This document shows positions 41,628-51,053 of a stretch of DNA of 64,000 nt, piece after piece (within the stretch, counting starts at the first letter, position 1; every line of letters begins with the position of its first letter). Below the pieces are notes generated by a model. The model had not been told where the DNA came from and searched no databases. It saw only the letters and a program-made list of their open reading frames with translations. The position numbers and the translations under genes are program-made. Source of the stretch: Haematococcus lacustris (lineage: Eukaryota > Chlorophyta > Chlorophyceae > Chlamydomonadales > Haematococcaceae); contig JASKMD010000014.1 in the NCBI GenBank assembly GCA_030144725.1, positions 8,272,284 to 8,336,283 on the forward strand, written 5' to 3'.

Positions 41628-42367
41628 GCGTGGATGAGCTGCTCGCCAGGTGACCGAGGTAGCTTGTGGGGGGAGGAGCAGGGAAGCAGCAACTCCCAGC
41701 ACAAGCTCTGTTGTGTCACACTGCATGCAGCCTTGCCCACATCTATGGGCGCAACTTTGGGAAAGCCCTGGAGATTGTCGACCAGGGGCTGGTGGCTTGC
41801 TTACAAGGAGAGCAGAGTGGGCGTCAAATCTTCCAGGCAAGTGCCACCCCTTCTATCCAAGAATGTACCAAGTGAAGCATTAGCACTGGTGGCAAAGAAA
41901 TGAAGTGCGAGGAGTGTGGTGCGTGTAGTTGAGGAACCTGACAGAGGTGGTGCAGGTGCAAGGGAAGACGGCAGCTGACAAGTACCTAGTCTTCCCAGCT
42001 CATTTCTGCTCCTGCCAAGCCTTTTTCTACGAGGTGGTCAACAAAGGCGAAGCCGTGTGCGTGAGTGCCAAGCCCCCATTAAGCTGTCACAACACGTTGT
42101 ACATACCTTGTCTTTGGTGGTGCTGATTACTGCTGATGTTGATGCTACTACCGCCGTTGCTGCTCACAGCATTCAATTTAGGGCTAGGGGTGGGATGGGG
42201 TATGGCAGCTGGATGGTGTTTGTCAAAGAGGGTGTCAGGGAACAGTTTGTGCCTGGCTGCAGTGCAAGCACCAACTGGCTGCTCGGGTGAGCTGGAGTTT
42301 GCAACGCTGCCCAGTGCTGGTGGTCAGTGATGTGCAGTTGGCTCAGTTCCTTATCAATGCCTCATAA
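41628..42367 (+). CDS. SWS1: SWIM zinc-finger protein ZSWIM7/SWS1
   Basis: Exons 41628-41649 (tentative), 41731-41836, 41956-42060, 42263-42286 and 42338-42367 join in phase. They encode AHIYGRNFGKALEIVDQGLV, GRQIFQVQGK, YLVFPAHFCSCQAFFYEVVN, GEAVC then CKHQLAAR from a 24-base micro-exon, and LAQFLINAS with a TAA stop. C-S-C...C-K-H is the SWIM zinc-binding motif C-x-C-x(n)-C-x-H. SWS1/ZSWIM7 is a core of the Shu complex, which helps RAD51 filaments in homologous recombination and meiosis. The intron after 41836 uses a GC donor (CAG|GCAAGT). The initiator exon lies upstream, probably in 41340-41600. TGTAA at 42893-42897 may end the transcript. Confidence 0.85.
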
Positions 42368-44369
42368 GAGTGACCAACCATGTCATGCACCGCCTCTGTC
42401 ATCACTGATGACTCATCAGACCTTGCTAGTGCATGCTCAGCCATAACCCCGCAGAGCTATTGTGTCTACAACAATGCCCCCAAGACTGCCACCCTCATGA
42501 GCTTTTGCCTAGTCTTGAACGGACTATAAGTCAGGTGGAATAGGTTTACTATATTTAAGTCGTTGCTAACTACATGACCAGGTAACTTACCACCTGCTGC
42601 TGACTGGTTGCCCCTGCTGTTGCTGTGCTTGCTCTACCTTCCTTTTCGTATTGACGCGTTTTCCATGCTTGTACTACCGGTGATGTTCAAGCAACTAGTA
42701 GCATCGGCTCCTTCCACTACACAAGCACCGCATGGATCCGCAGGGGCAGTTGAACAGTACAGCTGTGGCTTGGCATCTTGCCCTCGGCAGCATGTGGTGC
42801 CTCACACAGAGCAGAGAGGATGCACATAATGCGGGCGGGAGTTTAATTGTGGAGATGGAGGTCGATGCCATACCAGGCTGGCGGCGTAATGGTGTAAACC
42901 AACAGTGTCCTCGGGTGGCGGGTGGTAGGGACGGGTGGCCGCAGGCAGAGGGAGACAGTCGGGGCTCGTGTTCGAACGGACAGTTTCCTTGCTGACTTGT
43001 GCGCCATCGCTTTGCAAATGGGTACCAGCTCTGCCATACAACTACCTGTATGGCAGTAGATGTATCTCAATGCTATGTTACATACTTACGACTTCTAAGT
43101 TGTTCTAAGCATTTAACCAACAACCGAGTTTAAGTAAACAATAAACCGGTTGGCACCATGAGACACGCATGAGGCCTGCCTGAGTAGAGGCCTAAAACGC
43201 CAGTCCAGTCTGACGCTGCTGGGCAGCACACCGTTGAGTACCTCGCCGCCTGTGATGCCAGTGCATCCAGCTGAGCGGTGCTTCCGTTTTCCCGTCTTGA
43301 CGCTCTATCCGAAAAGGGTTGTCACAACGCCGGCCATCTTCCGCAAAACAGGAGCGAACAAACAGATGCACCGGCGCTCGTGCGTGTTGGATCCCCAGCT
43401 CGGGTACCTTACATTACGTAGTAGCATATCCAAGATCGCAGCAGCAAGCGAGGCTCGCCACATCACATATCTCGTTTTCCAAAATTCACACTCACGAGGT
43501 ACAAGCATTGCGGCTTCCCCTGCATCAGAAGCCGGCCGCGCTCGCGACACACTGCATGGCGCCCTTGACCCATTGCCGACAGCAAGCAAGCTTAGAGACG
43601 CTTGCACGCAACACCGTCGTGCACAATGCTGGTCTTGAAGTGTGTGGTGTGCAACTCCTGAGTATGGGGCAATGCCTGGAGGTGTCCAGTGTGGTGCCAT
43701 AGCTCCTCTAGCGCAGCAGCAGGGCACGATGGCAGTCACGTCCACGCAGGGGGAACATGGCTCAGGAGGGCACATGACCAGGCAGCCAGGCTGACGGCTC
43801 AGGCGGTGTTCATCAACCCACACACATTGCAGCTAGACAGGCCAGTCAGGGGCCAAGGCACCACGGACAGCTTCACAGATGCGTCTACACCCTGACCCTC
43901 ACACCCAACCCGCCTACACCCTGCCCCTCACACCAAACCAGCCAAGCCCTGCGTGGCATCACCGTACGATGGACGGCAGGTATCAGGTATCAGCTATGCA
44001 CCCCACATGCAGCAGCCCCAGGCCCAGCCCCATGGGCGCAAGCTTGAAACCTCCCCCCGGCACATGGAGCTCATGGGGCCCATGGAGCGCCTCGGCTGCA
44101 GCCCCTGCCCCTGCGCTGTAGGGGGGGTGGTGGCAGCAGAGGTGGCAGCTACGACCTGTGGGCAGGCCTTCGCACCGCCCACTGGTGCTGCCCTAGGGGT
44201 CATAAGGGGTGTGGTGGCTGGCTGTGGGCAGCCCAAATGAGCCCTGGGTGCTGTGGGCGCCCCTTGTGGCCTCCCCTCCCCTCCCCTCCCCTTGGTTGGC
44301 TTTAGGGAGGTGCGTGGGAGGATGCTGGGGCACTCGCCAGCAGAGGTGGTGTGGTGTGTTGGTAGGGGG
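42368..44369. other. No confident gene
   Basis: Contains the probable 3' UTR of the SWS1 homologue. A minus-strand frame around 43400-43530 (MLVPRECEFWKTRYVMWRAS, ending at an AAT|GTAAGG donor) looks like an exon but I cannot name it. AT-richer stretches near 43070-43160 look non-coding. Confidence 0.35.
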
Positions 44370-47335
44370 TCAGCGCTGGAGCTGTGCCAGCTGGGCCTCC
44401 ACCTCCTGGCGCAGGAGTGTCGTCTCCTCAGCCATCCTGCACACAGCCAGGGGGCAAGGCAACTGGAGCGGGGCAGCTGGCAGGGGCTTGGCAGCAGGGG
44501 TGTGAGGGGGAGGGGGAGGGGGAGGGGGAGGGGGAGGGGGAGGGGGAGGGGGAGGGGGAGGGGGAGGGGGAGGGGGAGGGGGAGGGGGAGGGGGAGGGGG
44601 AGGGGGAGGGGGAGGGGGAGGGGGAGGGGGAGGGGGAGGGGGAGGGGGAGGGGGAGGGGGAGGGGTGCCAACCAGCGCAGGTCACACACATGCCTAGCCC
44701 CCTCCTGCCCCTCATTCTAAACTCACACGTCTGTCAGCAGCGCGTACTCTGAAGCCATGGCTGCGACACCCTGACTAGGGCTGCTGGCTGTGTAGGGCTG
44801 CCCCGAGGGCTCTGCCGCCAGCTGCACGCCCTCTGCCACAGAGTGAGCGCGGCTGGCCCAGTCGCGCAGGCGGCAGTCCAGGCCAGCCCAAGCAGCTGCG
44901 GGCAGCCGTGGCTTCAACTTCACCACAGCGCCCAGCTGCAGCGTGCCCTGCGCAGCAAGTCAAGGGGGGGGCCAGAGGCCAGACTGGTCAAGCCCCACCC
45001 CCCCTGTGGCCCCACCCCCCCTGTGGCCCCACCCCCCTGTGGTCCCACCCCCCTGTGGCCCCACCTTCAGGAGGTTCTGCACCATGGTTCGAAACACAGT
45101 CTCAATCTGAGGCCTGAGCTGCAGCAGCCTCAGCAGCAGCCCGCTCAGCGCACTGATCTGCGCAGACCCGAACCCCCCTTCCCCCCCCCCCCTGCACTCA
45201 CCCCCCAGCCCATCCACCCCTGGCCCCCCCTGCCCAGCCCCCCTCACCCCCAACACGCTGCTGCACCGCCCCCCCAGCGCCCCCCCCTCTGACCCTCGCT
45301 CCCCCCGCAGCAGCAGCAGGTCCCCCCCGCCCCACTCCCCCCTACCCAGCTCAGGCAGTTCCCCCGGGGAGTGGCCCAGACCAGAGGTGGGGGGCCCCCC
45401 ACCCCCCCCTAGGGCCCCGTCCCCCCCTATGCTGGATGTGCCGGCAGCAGGGCCGGAGTCTGCCTGGTGGGGCTCCTCCCCTGCAGCGGAGGGGGGGTCT
45501 CCGGGGAGGTATCGCAGCGTGCTGCGGTGTGCCATCCTCCCGGAGCTGTGCTGCTGGGCAGGCGCAGCAGGTGGGGAACCCTGCCCCTGCCCCTGAGCTT
45601 CACCCTGCCCCTGCCCCTGACCTTGACCTTGACCCTGATCTTGACCCTGACCTTCACCTTGCAAGAAGACTGGTGAGGGGGGGTTGCAGCCCCCAGCCGT
45701 GGCCCCTGCCCGCCCTGACGCCTGCTGCTCCCCCCCCCCCTTCACCCAGGAGCCGGGGCCCTGCTGCTGCCCCAGCTCCCCAGCATGGCTCCACAGGATG
45801 TCAGGAGCAGCAGCAGCATGGGGTGCGTCTGCTTGCATGGATCCGGCCTCATCTGGGGCAGGGTAGGCTAGCCAGGCTGCTGCTGCACCACCCCCCTGAC
45901 CCGCTTCCTGCCCTTGCACAACATCCACATACCCTGCCGCTCCTTTCTCAGGCTGCCAATCGCAAGTTTCGACCTGCTGCCCCTGCCCCTGGCCCTGGCC
46001 CTGCCCCGCCTGCACTGCTTGCCCCCACACCCCGGCCATGTCTACACCCTTGTTCTGGCATCCCTCCCCGCCCGGGCCCTGGGTCCACCCAGCCTCCTCA
46101 TCCTGATGGTCCTGCAGGTCAAGTCGGGTGGGGTGGGGTGGGGTGGGGTGGGGTGGGGTGGGGTGGGGTGGGGTGGGGTGGGGTGGGGTGGGGTGGGGTG
46201 GGGTGGGGTGGGGTGGGGTGGGGTGGGGTGGGGTGGGGTGGGGTGGGGTGGGGTGGGGTGGGGTGGGGTGGGGTGGGGTGGGGTGGGGTGGGGTGGGGTG
46301 GGGTGGGGTGGGGTGGGGTGGGGTGGGGTGGGGTGGGGTGGGGTGGGGTGGGGTGGGGTGGGGTGGGGTGGGGTGGGGTGGGGTGGGGTGGGGTGGGGTG
46401 GGGTGGGGTGGGGTGGGGTGGGGTGGGGTGGGGTGGGGTGGGGTGGGGTGGGGTGGGGTGGGGTGGGGTGGGGTGGGGNNNNNNNNNNNNNNNNNNNNNN
46501 NNNNNNNNNNNNNNNNNNNNNNNNNNNNNNNNNNNNNNNNNNNNNNNNNNNNNNNNNNNNNNNNNNNNNNNNNNNNNNNNNNNNNNNNNNNNNNNNNNNN
46601 NNNNNNNNNNNNNNNNNNNNNNNNNNNNNNNNNNNNNNNNNNNNNNNNNNNNNNNNNNNNNNNNNNNNNNNNNNNNNNNNNNNNNNNNNNNNNNNNNNNN
46701 NNNNNNNNNNNNNNNNNNNNNNNNNNNNNNNNNNNNNNNNNNNNNNNNNNNNNNNNNNNNNNNNNNNNNNNNNNNNNNNNNNNNNNNNNNNNNNNNNNNN
46801 NNNNNNNNNNNNNNNNNNNNNNNNNNNNNNNNNNNNNNNNNNNNNNNNNNNNNNNNNNNNNNNNNNNNNNNNNNNNNNNNNNNNNNNNNNNNNNNNNNNN
46901 NNNNNNNNNNNNNNNNNNNNNNNNNNNNNNNNNNNNNNNNNNNNNNNNNNNNNNNNNNNNNNNNNNNNNNNNNNNNNNGGGGAGGGGGAGGGGGAGGGGG
47001 AGGGGGAGGGGGAGGGGGAGGGGGAGGGGGAGGGGGAGGGGGAGGGGGAGGGGGAGGGGGAGGGGGAGGGGGAGGGGGAGGGGGAGGGGGAGGGGGAGGG
47101 GGAGGGGGAGGGGGAGGGGGAGGGGGAGGGGGAGGGGGAGGGGGAGGGGGAGGGGGAGGGGGAGGGGGAGGGGGAGGGGGAGGGGGAGGGGGAGGGGGAG
47201 GGGGAGGGGGAGGGGGAGGGGGAGGGGGAGGGGGAGGGGGAGGGGGAGGGGGAGGGGGAGGGGGAGGGGGAGGGGGAGGGTCTGACCTGAGCCACTGTGA
47301 CGGCGCACTCGTCAGCCATCCCCGGGTCCTCATCT
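44370..47335 (-). CDS. Unrecognised protein, satellite-filled introns
   Basis: Minus-strand exons 47335-47287, 46111-45065, 44947-44727 and 44436-44370 join in phase, with a stop at 44372-44370. They encode PGMADECAVTVAQ, then a 349-residue Gly/Gln-rich segment ending in LLLRLLQLRPQIETVFRTMV, then LGAVVKLKPRLPAAAW and SEYALLTD, and finally MAEETTLLRQEVEAQLAQLQ, a likely short coiled coil. I do not recognise the family. The first intron contains both large G-rich satellites and an N gap; the last contains another hexamer array. 5' exons beyond 47335 are not identified. Confidence 0.55.
44503..44664. repeat. (GGGGGA)n satellite
   Basis: About 27 perfect GGGGGA hexamers inside the last intron region of the unrecognised minus-strand gene (CCCCCT on the transcribed sense). 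Confidence 0.97.
46124..46478. repeat. (GGGGT)n satellite
   Basis: More than 70 perfect GGGGT pentamers running into an N gap, inside the first visible intron of the minus-strand gene. Confidence 0.98.
46479..46978. other. Assembly gap (500 N) between satellites
   Basis: The gap is bounded by GGGGT repeats on the left and GGGGGA repeats on the right, so assembly failed within simple repeats. The true length is unknown. Confidence 0.99.
46979..47280. repeat. (GGGGGA)n satellite
   Basis: About 50 GGGGGA hexamers ending next to the splice donor of the exon at 47287-47335. It is the same unit as the array at 44503-44664. Confidence 0.98.
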
Positions 47336-47697
47336 CTGCATACAGCAAGGTAGGTGACGGGCTCAGCAACAGTCAGGAGTGAGACAGCTGGCCACGTCAA
47401 GGACACTGCAGAAGGGGCTGCAGGTGGTGGGGCGGCAGGGGCAGCTCAGGGTCTGCAGCCACTCCTCTGCGTCACACTAGGCTGTGCTAGCACTGGGGCT
47501 GGTGCTTGGGGGCTGGTGGGCTGGATGCACTGACGCTGTGCTGGCCAGCTAGCCAGCTCTGTACCACAAACTCATGTGTAGTCACTAGCGCAGGTCGCTC
47601 TCTGCAGCTAGCTCCGTGTAGGTAGCTATCGGCCGCTGTTCCCTGGCTGTCGCTGCGCAGCTCGTGCTGCACCCAGCTGACCGCAGCTCTGAATGTC

Positions 47698-48408
47698 ATG
47701 GCGGTGGAGGAGGGGCGTCGGGCCGAAGCATGGGGCAAAGCGCATCACCTGCAGAAGTTGCGGAACTGGGGAGAGGCGTCGATGGCTGCCATCGGGCCCA
47801 GGCTGCGCGCCACAGCCCTGGCTGCCACAAGGCGTGAGGTGCGGCACGAACGCACTGCCCGAAGCTGCCCGGGCGCGTGGTGCTGGTGCATGAGTTTCGT
47901 ACCAGCCGGGTCAACTCTGCCCGCACCAACGTGGTGCAAGGTCAAGCAGAGTCCTTCAGGTGAGAGACCTCAGATGCATTCGCACTGTAGGAGTGGAGTC
48001 ATTGCATAGCTGTAGAATGGCATCGCACACAGCAGCCTAGACTGTGCCCAGTTCAGGCTATACATGGCATGGCTCAACACGTTGTTTAGCAATCTTACAA
48101 GTGAGCATTGATCTATGTCGCCTTGCAGGTGGCTGTACCCGGTGCGCAGCATGGCGACGCGGCCCCGGATCCGGGGCTTGATGTGCTCTACAAGCAATGT
48201 CATCAAGCGCAGCTTCTACGACCGAGACGTGTCAGCCGCGCTGAACATCGCCTGCATTGCAGCCGGGCCGGGCCGCCCACGCGAGCTCAGCAGCTGGCTG
48301 GGCCGCCCCGCCATGCCTAACCCAGGCAGAGTGGGCCAGGAGTGGGTGCAAGTGCGCGACAGAGGCCTGCTGCGGAAGTGGCAGCGGCGGCACCAGCGGC
48401 AGCTGTAG
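47698..48408 (+). pseudogene. Fanzor/TnpB-like nuclease, degenerate
   Basis: An exon ending at 47959 encodes PGRVVLVHEFRTSRVNSART. After an intron (47960-48128) the last exon encodes WLYPVRSMATRPRIRG, FYDRDVSAALNIACIAAGPG and SSWLGRPAMPNPGR before TAG at 48406-48408. V-D-E-x-R-T-S with Y-D-R-D-V-x-A-A-L-N are the RuvC-II and RuvC-III blocks of TnpB/Fanzor proteins. Here VDEF is VHEF, keeping the catalytic Glu, and the Cys pair expected after RTS is lost. The upstream frame (MAVEEGRRAEAWGKAHHLQK) is out of phase at the GC run near 47865, and RuvC-I is not identified. It is most likely a decaying copy. Confidence 0.65.
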
Positions 48409-49424
48409 TGTCATGTGTGTCATGCCACGAGCCAAGCAAACAAACAAACAAGCTGATTGCCCCTTACAAAGGGGATGTGTGTGCGCTAGAGTGTGCATAG
48501 GGTAGGGCTCTAGCGAATAGGTTAGGGACACGTAGGGTAGGTCCCGACTCCTAGGCTAGGGACACATACCGGTCTCTCACTGCTGTCAATAAGTGTAGGG
48601 GGCTCCACAGGAGGATAGGGATACGATGAGGATAACTGCAATGACGAAGCTTTTCCGGGTTTGTAAACGACCGAGGCCGAAGCTGTTCCTCGTGATTGAT
48701 TCCTCCTCCGGCCCCTGGCGTCGGTCTCGAGCGTTCACTCGGAACTGTTTCGGCTTCGGCGCGACACGGAAGCAGGTTCGCAGCTCAATGGGGTTCGACG
48801 AATCAGTCGAGCTCGAGGACCTAAACGCGGTGAACGGTGGATCGCAATATTCAATGACGCGAGTGGTGCTCCTTCAATGCCCCTTGCTCCTGCCTTGTTG
48901 TGTCCGTGCCTAGCTGGTGCGTGCCTAGCTGGTCCGTGCAGGCTGCGGGAGCTGTCCCGTTGTCCGACCGCGACTGTCCATCCTGGTCACCGGGCGCAGG
49001 CAATGGGTGGTTTGACATCCTGGACGCCGAGGTCAGCCTGGACCATCAGGTTCGTTCGCCGCAGCGGGACTTTCACCAGTTTGACGAGCGTCTGCAGCGC
49101 CTGAGCCGCCTGGCACAGAACGTGGCCCTTGTGTAGCTCAACAGGGACCGCCAGCAAGAAGACTAGGGCCGGTGCCGGTAAGGAGTGCATGCCGACTAAG
49201 GAAAAACCACGCCGGCCCCGAAGCGGCAGCGCTGAATGAACCCTCAAGGCGAGGGGGTGTTACACAAGCTGAGCATGAGCCATCTTTATTAGCAGCAGCA
49301 GGAGGAGGAAGGATATCTACTTCCGGCGAACACCACGTCGCTGTTGCTGGCACCACACGGCACCACATCGCTGCTGCTGGCACCTGCACCTTAAGCCTGA
49401 CAGCCCTCTTGTCCCTAACTAGGT
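48409..49424. other. No confident gene; one exon-like frame
   Basis: At 49001-49135 a frame after a GCGCAG acceptor reads GNGWFDILDAEVSLDHQ, then DERLQRLSRLAQNV and a stop; it is amphipathic and could be a terminal exon. I recognise no family and found no partner exons. Confidence 0.3.
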
Positions 49425-49720
49425 CGTCCATTTCAGCCGGACCACCAGCGACCACTAGTAGCCACCAGTGGGAATACAAGGGACCACTAGTGGGCAATAA
49501 TCGCCGACTCAATTGGTGTTATTGGGCTGTGTGGAGTATACCCAATGCACATGGACATGGTGCATGAGTGCCTACCACCTACATCATTGCCTGACCCCTT
49601 AGGGCTATTGTGTAAAGCTGACATGGCAAAACATGCGCTAATGTAAGCTGATGACAGCTCAAGAAGGGGGCACACAAAACTGTGCCACAGCAGGCTGCTG
49701 CTGCAGCCCTATTAGCCACC
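49425..49720. repeat. Dispersed repeat, complete copy B
   Basis: Related to 12380-12572 in direct orientation and, for its last third, to the reverse complement of 12780-12908. It therefore represents the uninterrupted form of the sequence that brackets the Fanzor remnant at 12.6 kb. It lies about 1 kb downstream of the other Fanzor-like gene. Confidence 0.8.
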
Positions 49721-50620
49721 CCACCTACTCCTTGCAAACCTCCAAGTCATAAGCCAGCCTTGTGCAAGTCCACATGAGTCGTCTATATGGGTAAGGCTGG
49801 CCATTGAGCGTTGAAAGCCTACTTATCAGGGGTGTAAATAGAACGGTTGCGGTTAAATACTGTTGAGTGGGACGGTGTCTGTGAGGTAGTAGCAGTTGTT
49901 AAGGGAGCTTAAAGGTGAGGGGAGAGAGACCTCGAGAAGCGGAGGAGCTAGAGACACAAAAGGTTTGAGCTAAGAGGGCTAGAGAGGAGAGGGGAGTGAA
50001 GCACGTTAAAAATTAGTGGGTTACGGGTCTGACCATCTAGTTGCTTACAATGCCTTGACAAATAGCCAAAGCGAAACAAAAACCGTAACCAAGGACCAGG
50101 CGCACACCTTGCAGGCACCAGCTACCACACACATCTGCAAGACACACAGCTCAGGGTCATCATCGTCAAGCCTGCAGTTGCAACCCACGCTGTCATGGAG
50201 AAGTGAACATGCCTCCAGGCTGCTGCAAGGAATGCTCGCTACTGGTATCACTACTGCAGAGAAGCAGGACCGCCCTATGACTATCACGCACTGATGACAT
50301 TATTGTACAGACACCTCAAGCCAGATGCATTGTGTGCACCAGGCTCCTGCTGTGCAGCCTGCTAAAACTATCGAGCTACATATAGTCCCAAAGCCGCTGC
50401 TAGTGGAGTCCAACAAGGCGCTGGGACGGAAAAGGGTACAGGAGCAGGCTGCAGTGCAGCCAGGCTGGGTCCACTCGAAGCTGAGAGGCAGCTCGCCTGG
50501 CAGCGCTGCAGCTGCATGGCCGGACTGGCATTGACAGGGCCACAACCCTAATGGAGAAATGTCGAAAGCAACGACGGTGCGCTGCGGTATCACGTTGCAG
50601 GGACAATTGATGTGTCCGCA
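49721..50620. other. No confident gene
   Basis: Short plus-strand frames at 50016-50294 and 50325-50534 show no known domain. The interval converges on the small minus-strand membrane-protein gene and may include its 3' UTR. Confidence 0.35.
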
Positions 50621-50842
50621 TCAAAAAGCCCTCATCCGCGAACGCAACATATCTCGCCCGCTATGGAAGCCACCCAGCACCAGGACTACCAGCGAGATTA
50701 GGGGCAACCCCACGACGCCCAGAAGGACACACAGCGACTCCAAAGCTACCGCCACAGGCCCAGTCAGCACCAGCTCCTTGCTTGCGTTGGGCTTGGGCTT
50801 GGTGATGGTAGGTACCAGCGGGTGCGCAGAAGTGGAAGCCAT
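50621..50842 (-). CDS. Small hypothetical membrane protein
   Basis: ATG at 50842 opens a 73-codon frame. A polar, Pro/Thr/Lys-rich amino end (MASTSAHPLVPTITKPKPNA) is followed by a roughly 30-residue hydrophobic stretch (VALESLCVLLGVVGLPLISL, continuing VVLVLGGF) and a basic end (RDMLRSRMRAF). This fits a single-pass or hairpin membrane protein with a positive tail. No family is recognised. Its start lies 211 bases from that of BIN4 on the other strand. An in-frame Met at 50932 would add a less plausible extension. Confidence 0.5.
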   Translation of the reverse strand: MASTSAHPLVPTITKPKPNASKELVLTGPVAVALESLCVLLGVVGLPLISLVVLVLGGFHSGRDMLRSRMRAF

Positions 50843-51053
50843 TTTCTGCTGACGAGGCTGGCGCGGTCGCCTAACTATTTGGAGGGAGGGAGAAGACTGG
50901 GTTGTTACTAAGTGAAGTTTCAGGCTGGTCAACGTGAGAAGCGAAGAATGCTTGCGCTAAAGCTAGCCTCATCCCTGTTCACACCTTTCATTTCGAAACC
51001 TTTTTGTCCCCACTCCCCCCACTGGAGTACAGCACGCACGACAGCGCTCAAGA
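50843..51053. promoter_or_regulatory. Shared divergent promoter region
   Basis: These 211 bases separate the ATGs of the small membrane-protein gene (minus) and BIN4 (plus). No TATA box stands out. The short spacing implies a bidirectional promoter and overlapping 5' leaders. Confidence 0.5.

Noticed and set aside
44960..47308. A 782-codon minus-strand frame containing PLPLPL and PTPPHP repeats
   Set aside because: Most of it is satellite DNA and N; only 45065-46111 has non-repetitive, splice-bounded coding character.
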